This document shows, one piece after another, positions 1-7,447 of a stretch of 64,000 nucleotides of DNA. The translations under genes and the position numbers were made by a program. The DNA comes from Sphingobium fontiphilum (GTDB lineage Bacteria > Pseudomonadota > Alphaproteobacteria > Sphingomonadales > Sphingomonadaceae): positions 124,001 through 188,000 of the forward strand of contig NZ_JACIEB010000004.1 in the NCBI RefSeq assembly GCF_014196635.1. Reading direction: 5' to 3'. How positions within the stretch are numbered: position 1 is the stretch's first letter; each line of letters opens with the position of its first letter. The notes beneath the pieces are model-generated. The model was not told the origin of the DNA and did not search any database. It saw only the letters and a program-made list of their open reading frames with translations.

Positions 1-2
1 CG

Positions 3-1016
3 AAGCAAAGCGCCTGCTCGGTCACGCCGAACATCCCTGTGCCGACATCGGCCATCGAAGCGGCGGAACCGTCTGTGGGGCCGGATGAATGTGCGGCGAC
101 AACCGGCGCCAGCCAGGCGCTCGTGAAGGAAAGCGCGACCACTTACAATATCGGTTTGGACTGGCAGGTGACGGACGACATTTTCGCCTATGTCACGCAT
201 CGCAAGGGCTATCGCGAAGGCGGGTTGAACTATCCCGGTTTCACGACGCCCTGCACGACGGGCAATTCCAACGGAATCTGCATCGGCAGCAACGGGTTGC
301 CTCAGCCCAACCCGGCCGACCTTCGCCCCTACCAGTCCTATCAGCCGGAAACGCTCAAGGACGTGGAAGTGGGCATCAAGTCGGAATTCCGGCTGGGTGA
401 GGGCCGGATGCGGTTCAACGTGTCGGCCTTCCGGGGCACTTACTCCAACGCCGTCGTGCCGTTCAACACCTCGGCGATCGTGCCGTCGACCGATTCGTCG
501 GCGCCGCAGTCGAGCTCGATCGGCATCAACGTTGGCAAGCGCCGCCTGACCGGCTTCGAGAGCGAGGTGATGTTCCAGCCGAGCCGCAATCTCTCCTTCA
601 CCAACACCCTCGCTTATGTGAAGCAGACGATCCTCTCCAATACTCTGCCGAACATTCCGGGGCTCCAGTTGCCCTCGCTGACGCCGGCATCGCCGAAATG
701 GTCGATGACCAGTTCAGCGCGCTGGGTGCTGCCTGTCCGCCCGGCGGACGGCGAGCTTGTCCTGAACGCGGATTATTATCAGCAGAGCCGCTTCTATAAT
801 GGCAACGATAGTTTCCCTGCCTATGAAAATGTCAATGCCCGGCTGGAATGGAGCGGTATCGGCGGCAGCGGTCTGACGGCTGCGGCGTTCGTCCGCAACC
901 TGTTCAACGACACCTATGCTTATGCCAGCTCGGCCAGCTCGGCCAGCCTTGGCATATTCACCCGGTCATACAATGAGCCGCGCATGTACGGCATCGAACT
1001 GGGCTATCGCTTCTAA
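3..1016 (+). CDS. TonB-dependent receptor, C-terminal part (5' end outside window)
   Basis: This is the last 337 codons of an outer-membrane TonB-dependent receptor; the reading frame is open to the left edge, so the plug domain and signal peptide lie outside the window. The visible part is made of alternating amphipathic beta-strand segments typical of the 22-strand barrel, including stretches such as FAYVTHRKGYREGG and RNLFNDTYAYASS. It ends in IELGYRF, the aromatic C-terminal strand that guides barrel assembly by the BAM complex. Such receptors import large or scarce ligands using TonB energy. In sphingomonads they often sit beside catabolic genes, and an oxygenase/acyl-CoA dehydrogenase cluster follows here. 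The ligand cannot be read from the sequence. Confidence 0.9.
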   Translation, partial: KQSACSVTPNIPVPTSAIEAAEPSVGPDECAATTGASQALVKESATTYNIGLDWQVTDDIFAYVTHRKGYREGGLNYPGFTTPCTTGNSNGICIGSNGLPQPNPADLRPYQSYQPETLKDVEVGIKSEFRLGEGRMRFNVSAFRGTYSNAVVPFNTSAIVPSTDSSAPQSSSIGINVGKRRLTGFESEVMFQPSRNLSFTNTLAYVKQTILSNTLPNIPGLQLPSLTPASPKWSMTSSARWVLPVRPADGELVLNADYYQQSRFYNGNDSFPAYENVNARLEWSGIGGSGLTAAAFVRNLFNDTYAYASSASSASLGIFTRSYNEPRMYGIELGYRF

Positions 1017-1025
1017 AGGGGGGAG

Positions 1026-1060
1026 GGGCCGGGCCCGTTCGCGGGTCCGGCCCTTGTTCA
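1026..1060 (+). terminator. Hairpin terminator between convergent receptor and SDR genes
   Basis: A 12-bp stem (1026-1037 pairing with 1042-1053, one G-U pair) closes on a TTCG tetraloop directly after the receptor stop codon. It is followed by only a short T-rich tail (TTGTTC). It sits between two convergent genes, where a terminator is expected. The weak T tract makes Rho-independent efficiency uncertain. Confidence 0.6.
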
Positions 1061-1876
1061 TCAGGTCGCCCGGGCGACGATATGGGGGGCGTTGATCTGC
1101 CGATCGATAAAGGCGTCCCAGTCGCTTGCCCGATCGATCAGGAAATCGCGCACATTTTCATGCGTGGGCAGCATGAATCGATTGGCGAGGATCGCCTCCA
1201 CGACTTTTTCGCCCACCGCTTCGGCAGTCATGAGTTCGAATGCCGGCCCCGGCCCGCGCGTATCCGTGGGCGGCCCGAAGGAACGAAGCCCGGACATGAT
1301 GTTGGTCTTCACCGGCCCCGGACACAATACCGTGACGCCGATGCCCTGGGGGCGCAAATAGATGGCGAGCCCCTCTGAAATCTGGATGATCGCCGCCTTG
1401 GCCGCCGAATAAGCCAGGCGATCGAAAGAATAGGTCATCAGGCCGGCGAACGACGCCGTATTGACGATATGGCCGCTTCCCTGCGCGATCAGATGGGGCA
1501 GAAACGCCAGATTGCTGCGCACCACCGACAGCAGATTGATGTCGAGGACCCGGCGCCATTCGTCCAGCGGCACATGTTCAGGAAGGCCCCTGGTCATGCC
1601 GCCGGCGTTGTTCATGACGATATCGACCCGCCCAAAGCGCGAAAGCGCTTCCTGCTTGAGCATTTCGAACGCGGCGTCGTCGGCCACATCGCAGAGGACG
1701 GGGCTGGCCTTGCCGCCGGCCGCCGTGATTTCCGCCGCCGCGTCGCTGGCTCCCGCCTCATTGATATCGGCAACGAGTATCGACACCCCCCGTTTCGCCA
1801 GAGCGCCCGCGGTGGCGCGGCCTATCCCGCTGCCCGCGCCGGTGATGACTGCGACCTTGTCCTGCAAATCGTCCAT
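1061..1876 (-). CDS. SDR family NAD(P)-dependent oxidoreductase
   Basis: A classical short-chain dehydrogenase/reductase of 271 residues. The Rossmann nucleotide-binding motif TGAGSGIG lies at residues 12-19, an NNAG motif near residue 90, and the catalytic YSAAK motif near residue 160, preceded by the catalytic Ser in NTASFAG. An acidic residue after beta-2 (VADIN) favours NAD over NADP. I chose the ATG at 1876, which has GAGG about 8 nt upstream; a TTG at 1891 would overlap the upstream gene. It follows the carboxymuconolactone-decarboxylase-like gene on the same strand with a 12-nt gap, so the two are probably cotranscribed. It likely oxidises an alcohol or reduces a ketone intermediate of the neighbouring pathway; the substrate is unknown. 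Confidence 0.9.
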   Translation of the reverse strand: MDDLQDKVAVITGAGSGIGRATAGALAKRGVSILVADINEAGASDAAAEITAAGGKASPVLCDVADDAAFEMLKQEALSRFGRVDIVMNNAGGMTRGLPEHVPLDEWRRVLDINLLSVVRSNLAFLPHLIAQGSGHIVNTASFAGLMTYSFDRLAYSAAKAAIIQISEGLAIYLRPQGIGVTVLCPGPVKTNIMSGLRSFGPPTDTRGPGPAFELMTAEAVGEKVVEAILANRFMLPTHENVRDFLIDRASDWDAFIDRQINAPHIVARAT

Positions 1877-1887
1877 GACGCCGCGCC

Positions 1888-2274
1888 TCAACCGAGCATG
1901 CCGGCGCGTTCGAGCGCCGCTATCGCCACCTGCCGGGCGCTATGCGCTGCGGGAAATCCCGCGTAGCCGGAGGCCTGGTAGATGACCTGTTCCAGTTCAT
2001 CCAGCGTGGCGCCGTTGCGGATGGCGGCGGGGAAATGGATTTCAAGCTCTTCGGTCGCTCGCAGCGCGATGAGGATCGCAACCGTCACAAGGCTGCGCGT
2101 CCGGGGATCGAGCGTCTCGTTGGTCCACAGCGGTTCGAAGATGTTGTTCATGGACATCTCGCCAAGGTCGCCGGCAAATTTCGGACCGCTCGGACCTTTG
2201 GCGAGCTGTGCCGAAATTTCCGGAGCAAGCATTTTCTGCAAAAGCTGCATGGCCTGGTCGCGTTTTTCACCCAT
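1888..2274 (-). CDS. Carboxymuconolactone decarboxylase family protein
   Basis: A 128-residue all-helical protein of the CMD/AhpD-like superfamily. The conserved segment runs from LDPRTRSLVTVAILIALR through ELEIHFPAAIRNGATLDELEQVIYQ. It lacks the CxxC of AhpD-type peroxidase reductases, so it belongs with the gamma-carboxymuconolactone decarboxylase-like members. The start at 2274 is favoured by AGAGAGGA about 8 nt upstream; the frame stays open upstream but has no better start. It is the first gene of a two-gene minus-strand unit with the SDR. Members of this family act in aromatic ring-cleavage pathways or as general decarboxylases/hydrolases; whether this is true PcaC cannot be said because no other protocatechuate genes are present. 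Confidence 0.85.
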   Translation of the reverse strand: MGEKRDQAMQLLQKMLAPEISAQLAKGPSGPKFAGDLGEMSMNNIFEPLWTNETLDPRTRSLVTVAILIALRATEELEIHFPAAIRNGATLDELEQVIYQASGYAGFPAAHSARQVAIAALERAGMLG

Positions 2275-2442
2275 GATCGATCCTCTCTGGTCGTGACAAT
2301 TCATCTTCGCACGGGTCGCCAGCGGGCGCCGGCGATCATGCAAAGGCCGTTCTGGCAAAAGCCATTAGAGGCGGGCATATGCTTGGCACCCATGGTCAAA
2401 AACCAACGGGTTCCGGATTAGGAAGACAGGTCCGGAAAACGT

Positions 2443-2889
2443 CTAAAGGCGGGTCCAGCACGGTGTGCCGGCCTTGTCCAGCGGGCCGCAACTGGCGACA
2501 CGGGTGGCGCCGTTGGACGCGATCAAAACAAGCCAGTCACCGCTGTCCTTGCAGCGCAGCGCCCATGTCGCATTGGTGCCGATGTCGCCCCTGAACAGGG
2601 ATTTGGTCGTGCTCACGCACGTCTGTCCGGCGTCACGCATCAATTGAGCGAAGGCTGCGCTGCGCCCCGCCCGATCCTGAATTTCGATAGCGTTGCTATA
2701 TTCGTTCCGGCTGCTGCCCCGCCGGGACAGTTGCTGATGGACAATTTGCGCGCCCAGAACAACGCCGATCAGCAGCGTAGGCAACGCTGTCCACAACAGG
2801 GCGCGACGTATATCGCCGCCAGCATAGCCGCAGGCATGGCACCATCGGCCATAACCCTCGCGAGGCGCTTTGCATTTGGGACATCGCAT
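2443..2889 (-). CDS. Zinc-ribbon membrane protein of unknown function
   Basis: A 148-residue protein I do not recognise beyond its architecture. It begins with a compact zinc ribbon, CPKC then WCHACG, within residues 3-21. One hydrophobic segment follows (LLWTALPTLLIGVVLGA, about 31-47), and the rest is a soluble domain with two pairs of well-spaced cysteines (CVS, RCKD, SCGPLD, PCWTRL) that may be disulfide-bonded outside the membrane. The topology suggests a cytoplasmic ribbon and a periplasmic C-terminal domain. It sits between the CMD/SDR unit and the divergent GntR regulator, with no close operon partner. Function unknown. Confidence 0.65.
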   Translation of the reverse strand: MRCPKCKAPREGYGRWCHACGYAGGDIRRALLWTALPTLLIGVVLGAQIVHQQLSRRGSSRNEYSNAIEIQDRAGRSAAFAQLMRDAGQTCVSTTKSLFRGDIGTNATWALRCKDSGDWLVLIASNGATRVASCGPLDKAGTPCWTRL

Positions 2890-2964
2890 ATCGGGTCGTC
2901 CTACCGGCAGGTCAAATAGCGGAACCCTATCGTTAGAGAGGGACGCGGCGATGCAAATAGCGTC

Positions 2965-2976
2965 ATTCTATAGAAT
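2965..2976. promoter_or_regulatory. Perfect 12-bp palindrome abutting the GntR start codon
   Basis: ATTCTATAGAAT is a perfect palindrome ending at the base before the ATG of the GntR-family regulator. GntR/FadR-type dimers bind short AT-rich palindromes of this size, and autorepression is common in the family. Its role as an operator is inference; no second copy was seen near the other cluster genes. Confidence 0.45.
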
Positions 2977-3690
2977 ATGGAACTTCGCGAAATCTCGGAC
3001 GGGCTCTTTGCGGAGCTCAGATACGAAGAGCGGGAATCTGCGCCTGCTCTGCTGACACCGGCGACTCGTCGTCAGGCGGTGGCGGGCGTGCTGCGCTCGC
3101 GAATCGTGTCCGGTGTCATCCCGCCCGGCGCGTTGCTGCGCGAAACGGCGCTCGCCCAGGAGCTCAATGTCAGCGCAACGCCCGTGCGAGAGGCGCTCGG
3201 CACGCTGGCATCGGAGGGGCTGGTCGAGATCGAGGCTCATCGGCTGAAACGGGCGACGCCCGTCGATTTCGCCATAACGCGCGACCTTATCCGGGTGCAG
3301 GCCGAACTCTGGCGATTGGGCTATGTCTGGGGCATGCCCTGCATTGACGCGATCGAGGTGGCGGCGCTGGAAAGGGCCATTATGCGCTATCGGGCGGCGA
3401 TCGAGAGCGGCGAACATATGGCCGCGATCATCGCGGGCCTGGATTTCCACACCATTTTCATCAAGGCGTCGGCAAGCCGCGAACTGCTGCGTTCGACACT
3501 GGATCGCCGCGGCCTGATCGCACGCTTCATATTCCTGCACGGCATTGCGACGCTATCGGCAACGGGCCTCAGCCAGCATGAGGCGATCTTGCGCGCATTC
3601 AAGGCGGGAAAGCACGACGAAGTGCTGGACCATCTCGACCGTATGTCTGCTCGCCTCATAGCCCTGTGCGAAGCGGAACCCGGCGCCTGA
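2977..3690 (+). CDS. GntR family transcriptional regulator (FadR/FCD subfamily)
   Basis: A 237-residue regulator. The N-terminal winged helix (about residues 25-90) has the typical GntR pattern LRSRIVSGVIPPGALLRETALAQ followed by NVSATPVREALGTLASEGLVE. The remainder is an all-helical FCD ligand-binding domain (about 105-230) with histidines (FHTIF, LHGIA, SQHEAI) in positions used for metal or ligand binding in this subfamily. No Shine-Dalgarno sequence is evident before the ATG at 2977, and a 12-bp palindrome touches the start. The acyl-CoA dehydrogenase starts 32 nt downstream, so regulator and catabolic genes are probably one transcript. It likely responds to a carboxylic acid or CoA-pathway intermediate. 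Confidence 0.9.
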   Translation: MELREISDGLFAELRYEERESAPALLTPATRRQAVAGVLRSRIVSGVIPPGALLRETALAQELNVSATPVREALGTLASEGLVEIEAHRLKRATPVDFAITRDLIRVQAELWRLGYVWGMPCIDAIEVAALERAIMRYRAAIESGEHMAAIIAGLDFHTIFIKASASRELLRSTLDRRGLIARFIFLHGIATLSATGLSQHEAILRAFKAGKHDEVLDHLDRMSARLIALCEAEPGA

Positions 3691-3722
3691 ATCGAACCGG
3701 ATCACAATCTGAAGGACTGACA

Positions 3723-4886
3723 ATGGATTTCGAACTTCCTGAGGAATATCGCTCGTTCCGCGACATGGTGCGGCGCTGGGTCGACAATGAAGCGCCCAAG
3801 GATTGGGCGCGCGCCCTTGAAAAGGACGAGCATAACTATCCTTTCGCGCTGTGGGACAAGTTTACCGAAGCCGGCTTTCATGGCGTCGGCATCGCCGAGG
3901 AATATGACGGGCAGGGCGGCGATGTCGTGATGCAGATGCTGCTGGCGCGCGAACTGGCCCGCTCGCTTGGCGGGCTGGCATGGATATGGGGCATCACCAG
4001 TTTCGCCGGTTCCAAGTCCATCGGCCTTTATGGTTCGGCCGAGCAGAAGGCGAAATATCTGCCGTTGATCGCCACGGGCCAGTTGAAGGCCGCCATCGCC
4101 TTTACCGAGCCGGGCGGCGGCACCGACCTGCTGGGCGCAATGGCCACGACCGCCGAGCGGGTGGACGGCGGCTGGAAGATCAACGGCGAGAAAATCTGGT
4201 CCTCTTCGGCTCATGTGGCCGATTATCTTCTCGTGATCGCGCGCAGCGACAGAACGGTTGAGAAGAAACATCAGGGCCTGACCCTGTTCTGGGTGCCGAC
4301 CAAAACCGCCGGGGTGAAGATCACGCCGTTGGCCAAGCTGGGCATGCGCTCAATGGGGTCATGTTCGGTGCACTTCGAAGATGCCTTCGTGCCCGACGAT
4401 CTGGTGCTGGGCGAACCGCACAAGGCCTGGTACATGCTGCTGCCCACGCTCAACAATGAACGGATCATGGTGGGCGCCTTTTGCCTGGGGGTGATCGACG
4501 GCGTGCTGGAAGACGCGCTCGACTATATGAAGCAGCGCAAGGCGTTTGGCGGCATCATCGGCCGGTTCCAGAGCCTGCAGCATTATGTCGCCGACATAGC
4601 GACCATGCAGAAGACGACGGAATTGATGCTGCATTTTTGCGCCGACAAGCAGAGCCGCGGCGAAAATGTTGGGATAGAGGCCAATATGCTCAAGCTGATG
4701 GCGTCGGAAAACGCCAATGCGGCGGCGGACATGGGCATTCAGATTCTGGGCGGCATGGGCTATTCGGCGGAAACCGACATGCAACGATATTGGCGCGACA
4801 GCCGCCTGTGGCGCATCGGACCGATCACCAACGAAATGGTGCGCAACGGCATCGCGGAGAGCCTGGATCTGCCGCGGTCCTTCTGA
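3723..4886 (+). CDS. Acyl-CoA dehydrogenase family protein
   Basis: A 387-residue flavoprotein of the acyl-CoA dehydrogenase fold: N-terminal helical domain (about 1-120), beta domain with AFTEPGGGTD (FAD contact, about 122-131), and C-terminal helical domain with RKAFGGIIGRFQ and LGGMGYSAETDMQRYWRD. It should introduce an alpha-beta double bond into an acyl-CoA, passing electrons to ETF. The start at 3723 is set by GGA 7-10 nt upstream and matches the family N-terminus; an in-frame upstream extension inside the GntR gene is not expected to be used. It lies between the regulator and a P450 in the same orientation, consistent with side-chain or ring degradation of a hydroxylated substrate. The acyl substrate is not predictable. 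Confidence 0.92.
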   Translation: MDFELPEEYRSFRDMVRRWVDNEAPKDWARALEKDEHNYPFALWDKFTEAGFHGVGIAEEYDGQGGDVVMQMLLARELARSLGGLAWIWGITSFAGSKSIGLYGSAEQKAKYLPLIATGQLKAAIAFTEPGGGTDLLGAMATTAERVDGGWKINGEKIWSSSAHVADYLLVIARSDRTVEKKHQGLTLFWVPTKTAGVKITPLAKLGMRSMGSCSVHFEDAFVPDDLVLGEPHKAWYMLLPTLNNERIMVGAFCLGVIDGVLEDALDYMKQRKAFGGIIGRFQSLQHYVADIATMQKTTELMLHFCADKQSRGENVGIEANMLKLMASENANAAADMGIQILGGMGYSAETDMQRYWRDSRLWRIGPITNEMVRNGIAESLDLPRSF

Positions 4887-4975
4887 AAGACAGGTGCGCC
4901 CGGGCCGATGGCTTTTGATCGTCGCCCGGGACCCAGAATCACGGCGCACTGCTGGAAGTTCAAGGAGAGTGAGCG

Positions 4976-6199
4976 ATGATGTTTCCCGAGCAGCCGATTC
5001 CGGATCATGTGCCTTCCGAGCTGGTCAGGAAGGATTTTCCCTTCATCTTCGGTACGACGACGACCAGGGATCCTTTCGATGACATGACGATGAAGGTTCA
5101 TGAAGGCCCCGACATCATCTATGCGACGCACGCCTATCCCGGCGGAACCGCGGCCTGGGTGCCGCGGCGCATGGCGCATCTGCGCGAAATCTATCTCGAC
5201 ACGGATCATTTTTCGTCGACCGATTTTTCGCCATTTTCCAAGCTTGTCGGGGGCAACTGGATCAATTCGCCGGCGGAACTCGATCCGCCGGCCCATGGGC
5301 CATTCCGGCAAATGGTCAATCCGGCCTTCACGCCCAAGGCCATGGCGGCGCTGGAGGACAAGATCCGGCAATATGCGGTCGAATATGTCGATGCGTTCGC
5401 CGCGCGCGGCGAATGCGAATTCATGAGCGAATTCGCATTCGAATTTCCCATCAAGGTCTTCATGGAATTGATGGGGCTGCCGCTCGATCGCGTCGCTGAA
5501 TTCATGGAATGGGAGATGAACCTTCTTCATAATCACGACCTCTCGAAGATCGCGGAAGCCACGAATAATGTGCTCGCTTATCTGGGAAGCGAGATAGAAG
5601 ACAGGCGGGCCAACCCGCGCAACGACCTGATTACGTTTGGCGTCCAGGGCAGGATCGACGGTCGTGCGCTGACGGACGACGAATTGCTGGGCTTCATGTT
5701 CAACCTGTTTATCGGAGGGCTCGACACGGTCTCCACCAATATGGGCCTTCATTTCCGACATCTGGGCGGCGATAGGGAGGATCAGGCTTTCCTGCGCGCC
5801 AACCCGTCGGAAATCCCCCATGCCATAGACGAACTGATGCGGGCCTATGGGGCGGTGACAACCTTCCGGACCTGCAAGAAGGAGACGGAGGTGGCGGGCG
5901 TCCGGTTCATGCCCGGTGACAAGGTGGCGATGTCCACCACGCTGGCCGGGCGAGACCCAGACGAATTTGACGCGCCGACCGAGGTTCGCCTCGACCGGCG
6001 TCCCCGGCATGTCGGCTTCGGCTTCGGCATCCATACCTGCGTGGGCATGCATCTTGCGCGGCGCGAGTTGAGGATCGCGATGGAGGAATTCCTCGCGCGT
6101 ATCCCCGAGTTCCGCATCGCGCCGGGTCATCAGGTCGAATGCCATCTGGGAATGATCCAGCCCGTGGCGTTGCCATTGGTCTGGACGCCTGCTGTTTAA
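4976..6199 (+). CDS. Cytochrome P450, CYP101-like
   Basis: A 407-residue soluble bacterial P450. The I-helix oxygen-activation motif is GGLDT (247-251), the ExxR motif is ELMR starting at E286, and the heme loop is FGFGIHTCVG with axial thiolate C355. The GGLDT form and the C-terminal ALPLVW ending resemble the P450cam (CYP101) family, which is diversified in Novosphingobium and Sphingobium. Class I P450s need a ferredoxin and reductase; none is encoded nearby, so partners must come from elsewhere. Two consecutive ATGs give a one-residue ambiguity; GGAGAG lies a few nt upstream. Probably hydroxylates a hydrophobic (terpenoid, steroid or aromatic) substrate feeding the adjacent dehydrogenases; substrate unknown. 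Confidence 0.93.
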   Translation: MMFPEQPIPDHVPSELVRKDFPFIFGTTTTRDPFDDMTMKVHEGPDIIYATHAYPGGTAAWVPRRMAHLREIYLDTDHFSSTDFSPFSKLVGGNWINSPAELDPPAHGPFRQMVNPAFTPKAMAALEDKIRQYAVEYVDAFAARGECEFMSEFAFEFPIKVFMELMGLPLDRVAEFMEWEMNLLHNHDLSKIAEATNNVLAYLGSEIEDRRANPRNDLITFGVQGRIDGRALTDDELLGFMFNLFIGGLDTVSTNMGLHFRHLGGDREDQAFLRANPSEIPHAIDELMRAYGAVTTFRTCKKETEVAGVRFMPGDKVAMSTTLAGRDPDEFDAPTEVRLDRRPRHVGFGFGIHTCVGMHLARRELRIAMEEFLARIPEFRIAPGHQVECHLGMIQPVALPLVWTPAV

Positions 6200-6214
6200 A
6201 GCGAAGGAGAGAGT

Positions 6215-6595
6215 ATGAGCGTTTTCACACATGTATCGGTGGGTACGAACGACGTTGAACAGTCGCGCCGCTTTTATGACGCCGTTCTTGCCCCTCTGGG
6301 GATGAAGCGGCTGTTCGATGCGGAAAAAATGTCGGTCTGGGGCGCCGAGCAGCCTGCCATCATGGTGACGAAACCCGCCAATGGCGGGGAAGCCACCTAT
6401 GCCAATGGCGGCACCATCGGCCTTGCCGCGCCGTCGCGCGCGGCTGTCGATGCGTTTCATGCCGCTGCGCTGGCCAATGGCGGCGCATGCGACGGGCCTC
6501 CGGGGTTGCGGGCCTTCGCGCCGAACGCATATGGCGCCTATGTGCGGGACGGCGTAGGCAATAAATTCTGCGCCTATTGCTACGCGCCGGAATGA
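6215..6595 (+). CDS. VOC family protein (glyoxalase/bleomycin-resistance/dioxygenase fold)
   Basis: A 126-residue single-domain vicinal oxygen chelate protein starting FTHVSVGTNDVEQSRRFYDA, the typical first beta-alpha-beta-beta module. The second module ends in GVGNKFCAYCY. The starting ATG has GAAGGAGAG a few nt upstream and follows the P450 stop by only 15 nt, so it is the last gene of the GntR-ACAD-P450 unit. VOC enzymes include extradiol dioxygenases, epimerases, isomerases and glyoxalases. This short form resembles the uncharacterised glyoxalase-like subgroup, so the reaction is not assigned. Confidence 0.85.
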   Translation: MSVFTHVSVGTNDVEQSRRFYDAVLAPLGMKRLFDAEKMSVWGAEQPAIMVTKPANGGEATYANGGTIGLAAPSRAAVDAFHAAALANGGACDGPPGLRAFAPNAYGAYVRDGVGNKFCAYCYAPE

Positions 6596-6600
6596 TCCTG

Positions 6601-6636
6601 GGCCCGGGGGTGTGCGACCGCGCGCACGCCCGGGCC
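6601..6636 (+). terminator. Strong hairpin after the P450/VOC unit
   Basis: GGCCCGGG at 6601-6608 pairs with CCCGGGCC at 6629-6636, with further pairing of GTGTGC and GCGCAC inside. It lies 5 nt after the VOC stop codon. No T tract follows, so it may stabilise the 3' end or assist factor-dependent termination rather than act as an intrinsic terminator. Confidence 0.45.
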
Positions 6637-6804
6637 AACGGACCTATGGGTTCAGTGCCGGCATTTGATGGTGCATGGCCCAGCCAGCAATGGAAGCGCG
6701 CGATGGGACAGTTTCCAAACTCAGCGCGGCAACGACGGAGACGATCCTTCGAGTGATATAATATGGTCAAGAGCGCCCCGGGGTTCTGGCAACGCGGCGC
6801 GGGA

Positions 6805-6951
6805 TCAATCGGAACTGAACCGCCCTTGGATTGCCGCAGGCGATATGGCCTCAATCATGCGGTCCATGGCCGTGTCGTTCCACATGGCGCGGTAGCGCTT
6901 GTCTGCTTCGGCAGGCGGGATACTACCGATGGGTGCGGGCAGCCACTGCGC
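6805..6951 (-). pseudogene. Remnant of a protein-coding gene, 3' end only
   Basis: On the minus strand a 48-codon stretch reads as ordinary protein (for example IPPAEADKRYRAMWNDTAMD, ending QGRFSSD and a stop at 6805-6807). It has no start codon with ribosome-binding site, and an in-frame stop lies just upstream inside the REP-like repeat at 6951. It looks like the tail of a gene whose body was removed, with the repeat at the break point. I do not recognise the family; the coding look could be chance. Confidence 0.3.
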
Positions 6952-6988
6952 CCTTCGACAAGTTCAGTCCCTGCTCAGGGTGAACGGG
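6951..6988. repeat. REP-like intergenic repeat (CCCTTCGACA...GAACGGG family)
   Basis: The sequence starts CCCTTCGACAAGTTCAG and ends CTCAGGGTGAACGGG. This is the same dispersed family as the inverted pair between leuS and lptE (11496-11573), here a single copy with a small internal insertion. Such elements are widespread in intergenic DNA of sphingomonads and xanthomonads. Confidence 0.6.
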
Positions 6989-7048
6989 TGACATATGAGC
7001 GCGATGCTGTGAAGGGCATGGTGGCGCAGCGCATGGGATTGCAGTCGG

Positions 7049-7282
7049 ATGAAACCCATCATCGTCTTGCCCCTGATTTTCCCAGCTTGTGGCTGCGCCG
7101 ATCAACCTGTCCACAAGACGTCTGCGGTCGTTCTGAACATCGCGCCACACGCTAATCCGAAATGTTCGCCCGATGAGGTGGTCGTTACGGCGCGCAGCGT
7201 GGATGGCGTCGTCGGCATGAAGTGCGTCCGCCTGGCGAATCTCGACTGCCGCATCGGCGACAGGGTAGCCGCAACAGTCTAG
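7049..7282 (+). CDS. Small hypothetical protein, possible lipoprotein
   Basis: A possible 77-residue product beginning with a short basic-hydrophobic leader (MKPIIVLPLIFPACGCADQ) that looks like a lipoprotein signal with Cys near residue 14-16. Two further Cys residues (KCSPDE, DCRIGD) follow. No good Shine-Dalgarno sequence precedes the ATG, and the region is otherwise degraded, so it may be a spurious ORF. Function unknown. Confidence 0.35.
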   Translation: MKPIIVLPLIFPACGCADQPVHKTSAVVLNIAPHANPKCSPDEVVVTARSVDGVVGMKCVRLANLDCRIGDRVAATV

Positions 7283-7447
7283 GGCGCCGCACTCCAATTG
7301 GCGGCCAAGGCTTGTGAGCGATCACGAAATGCCGGCTTCAGGGATGACATGCGGCGAGCGGTATGATGAAGCCATCAGATGTCCGCGCCGAACCGACCTT
7401 GAATCAAATGAATTGCCAGGCAATTTCCATGGGGGGAATAGCCGGGA

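Larger units (their letters stand above)
6637..7048. other. Gene-poor stretch with remnant and repeat
   Basis: About 400 bases without an intact gene. It holds a 3' gene remnant on the minus strand (6805-6951) ending at a REP-like repeat (6951-6988). Apart from these I see no RNA gene or promoter that I can support; ORFs here are short and out of phase. Confidence 0.5.
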
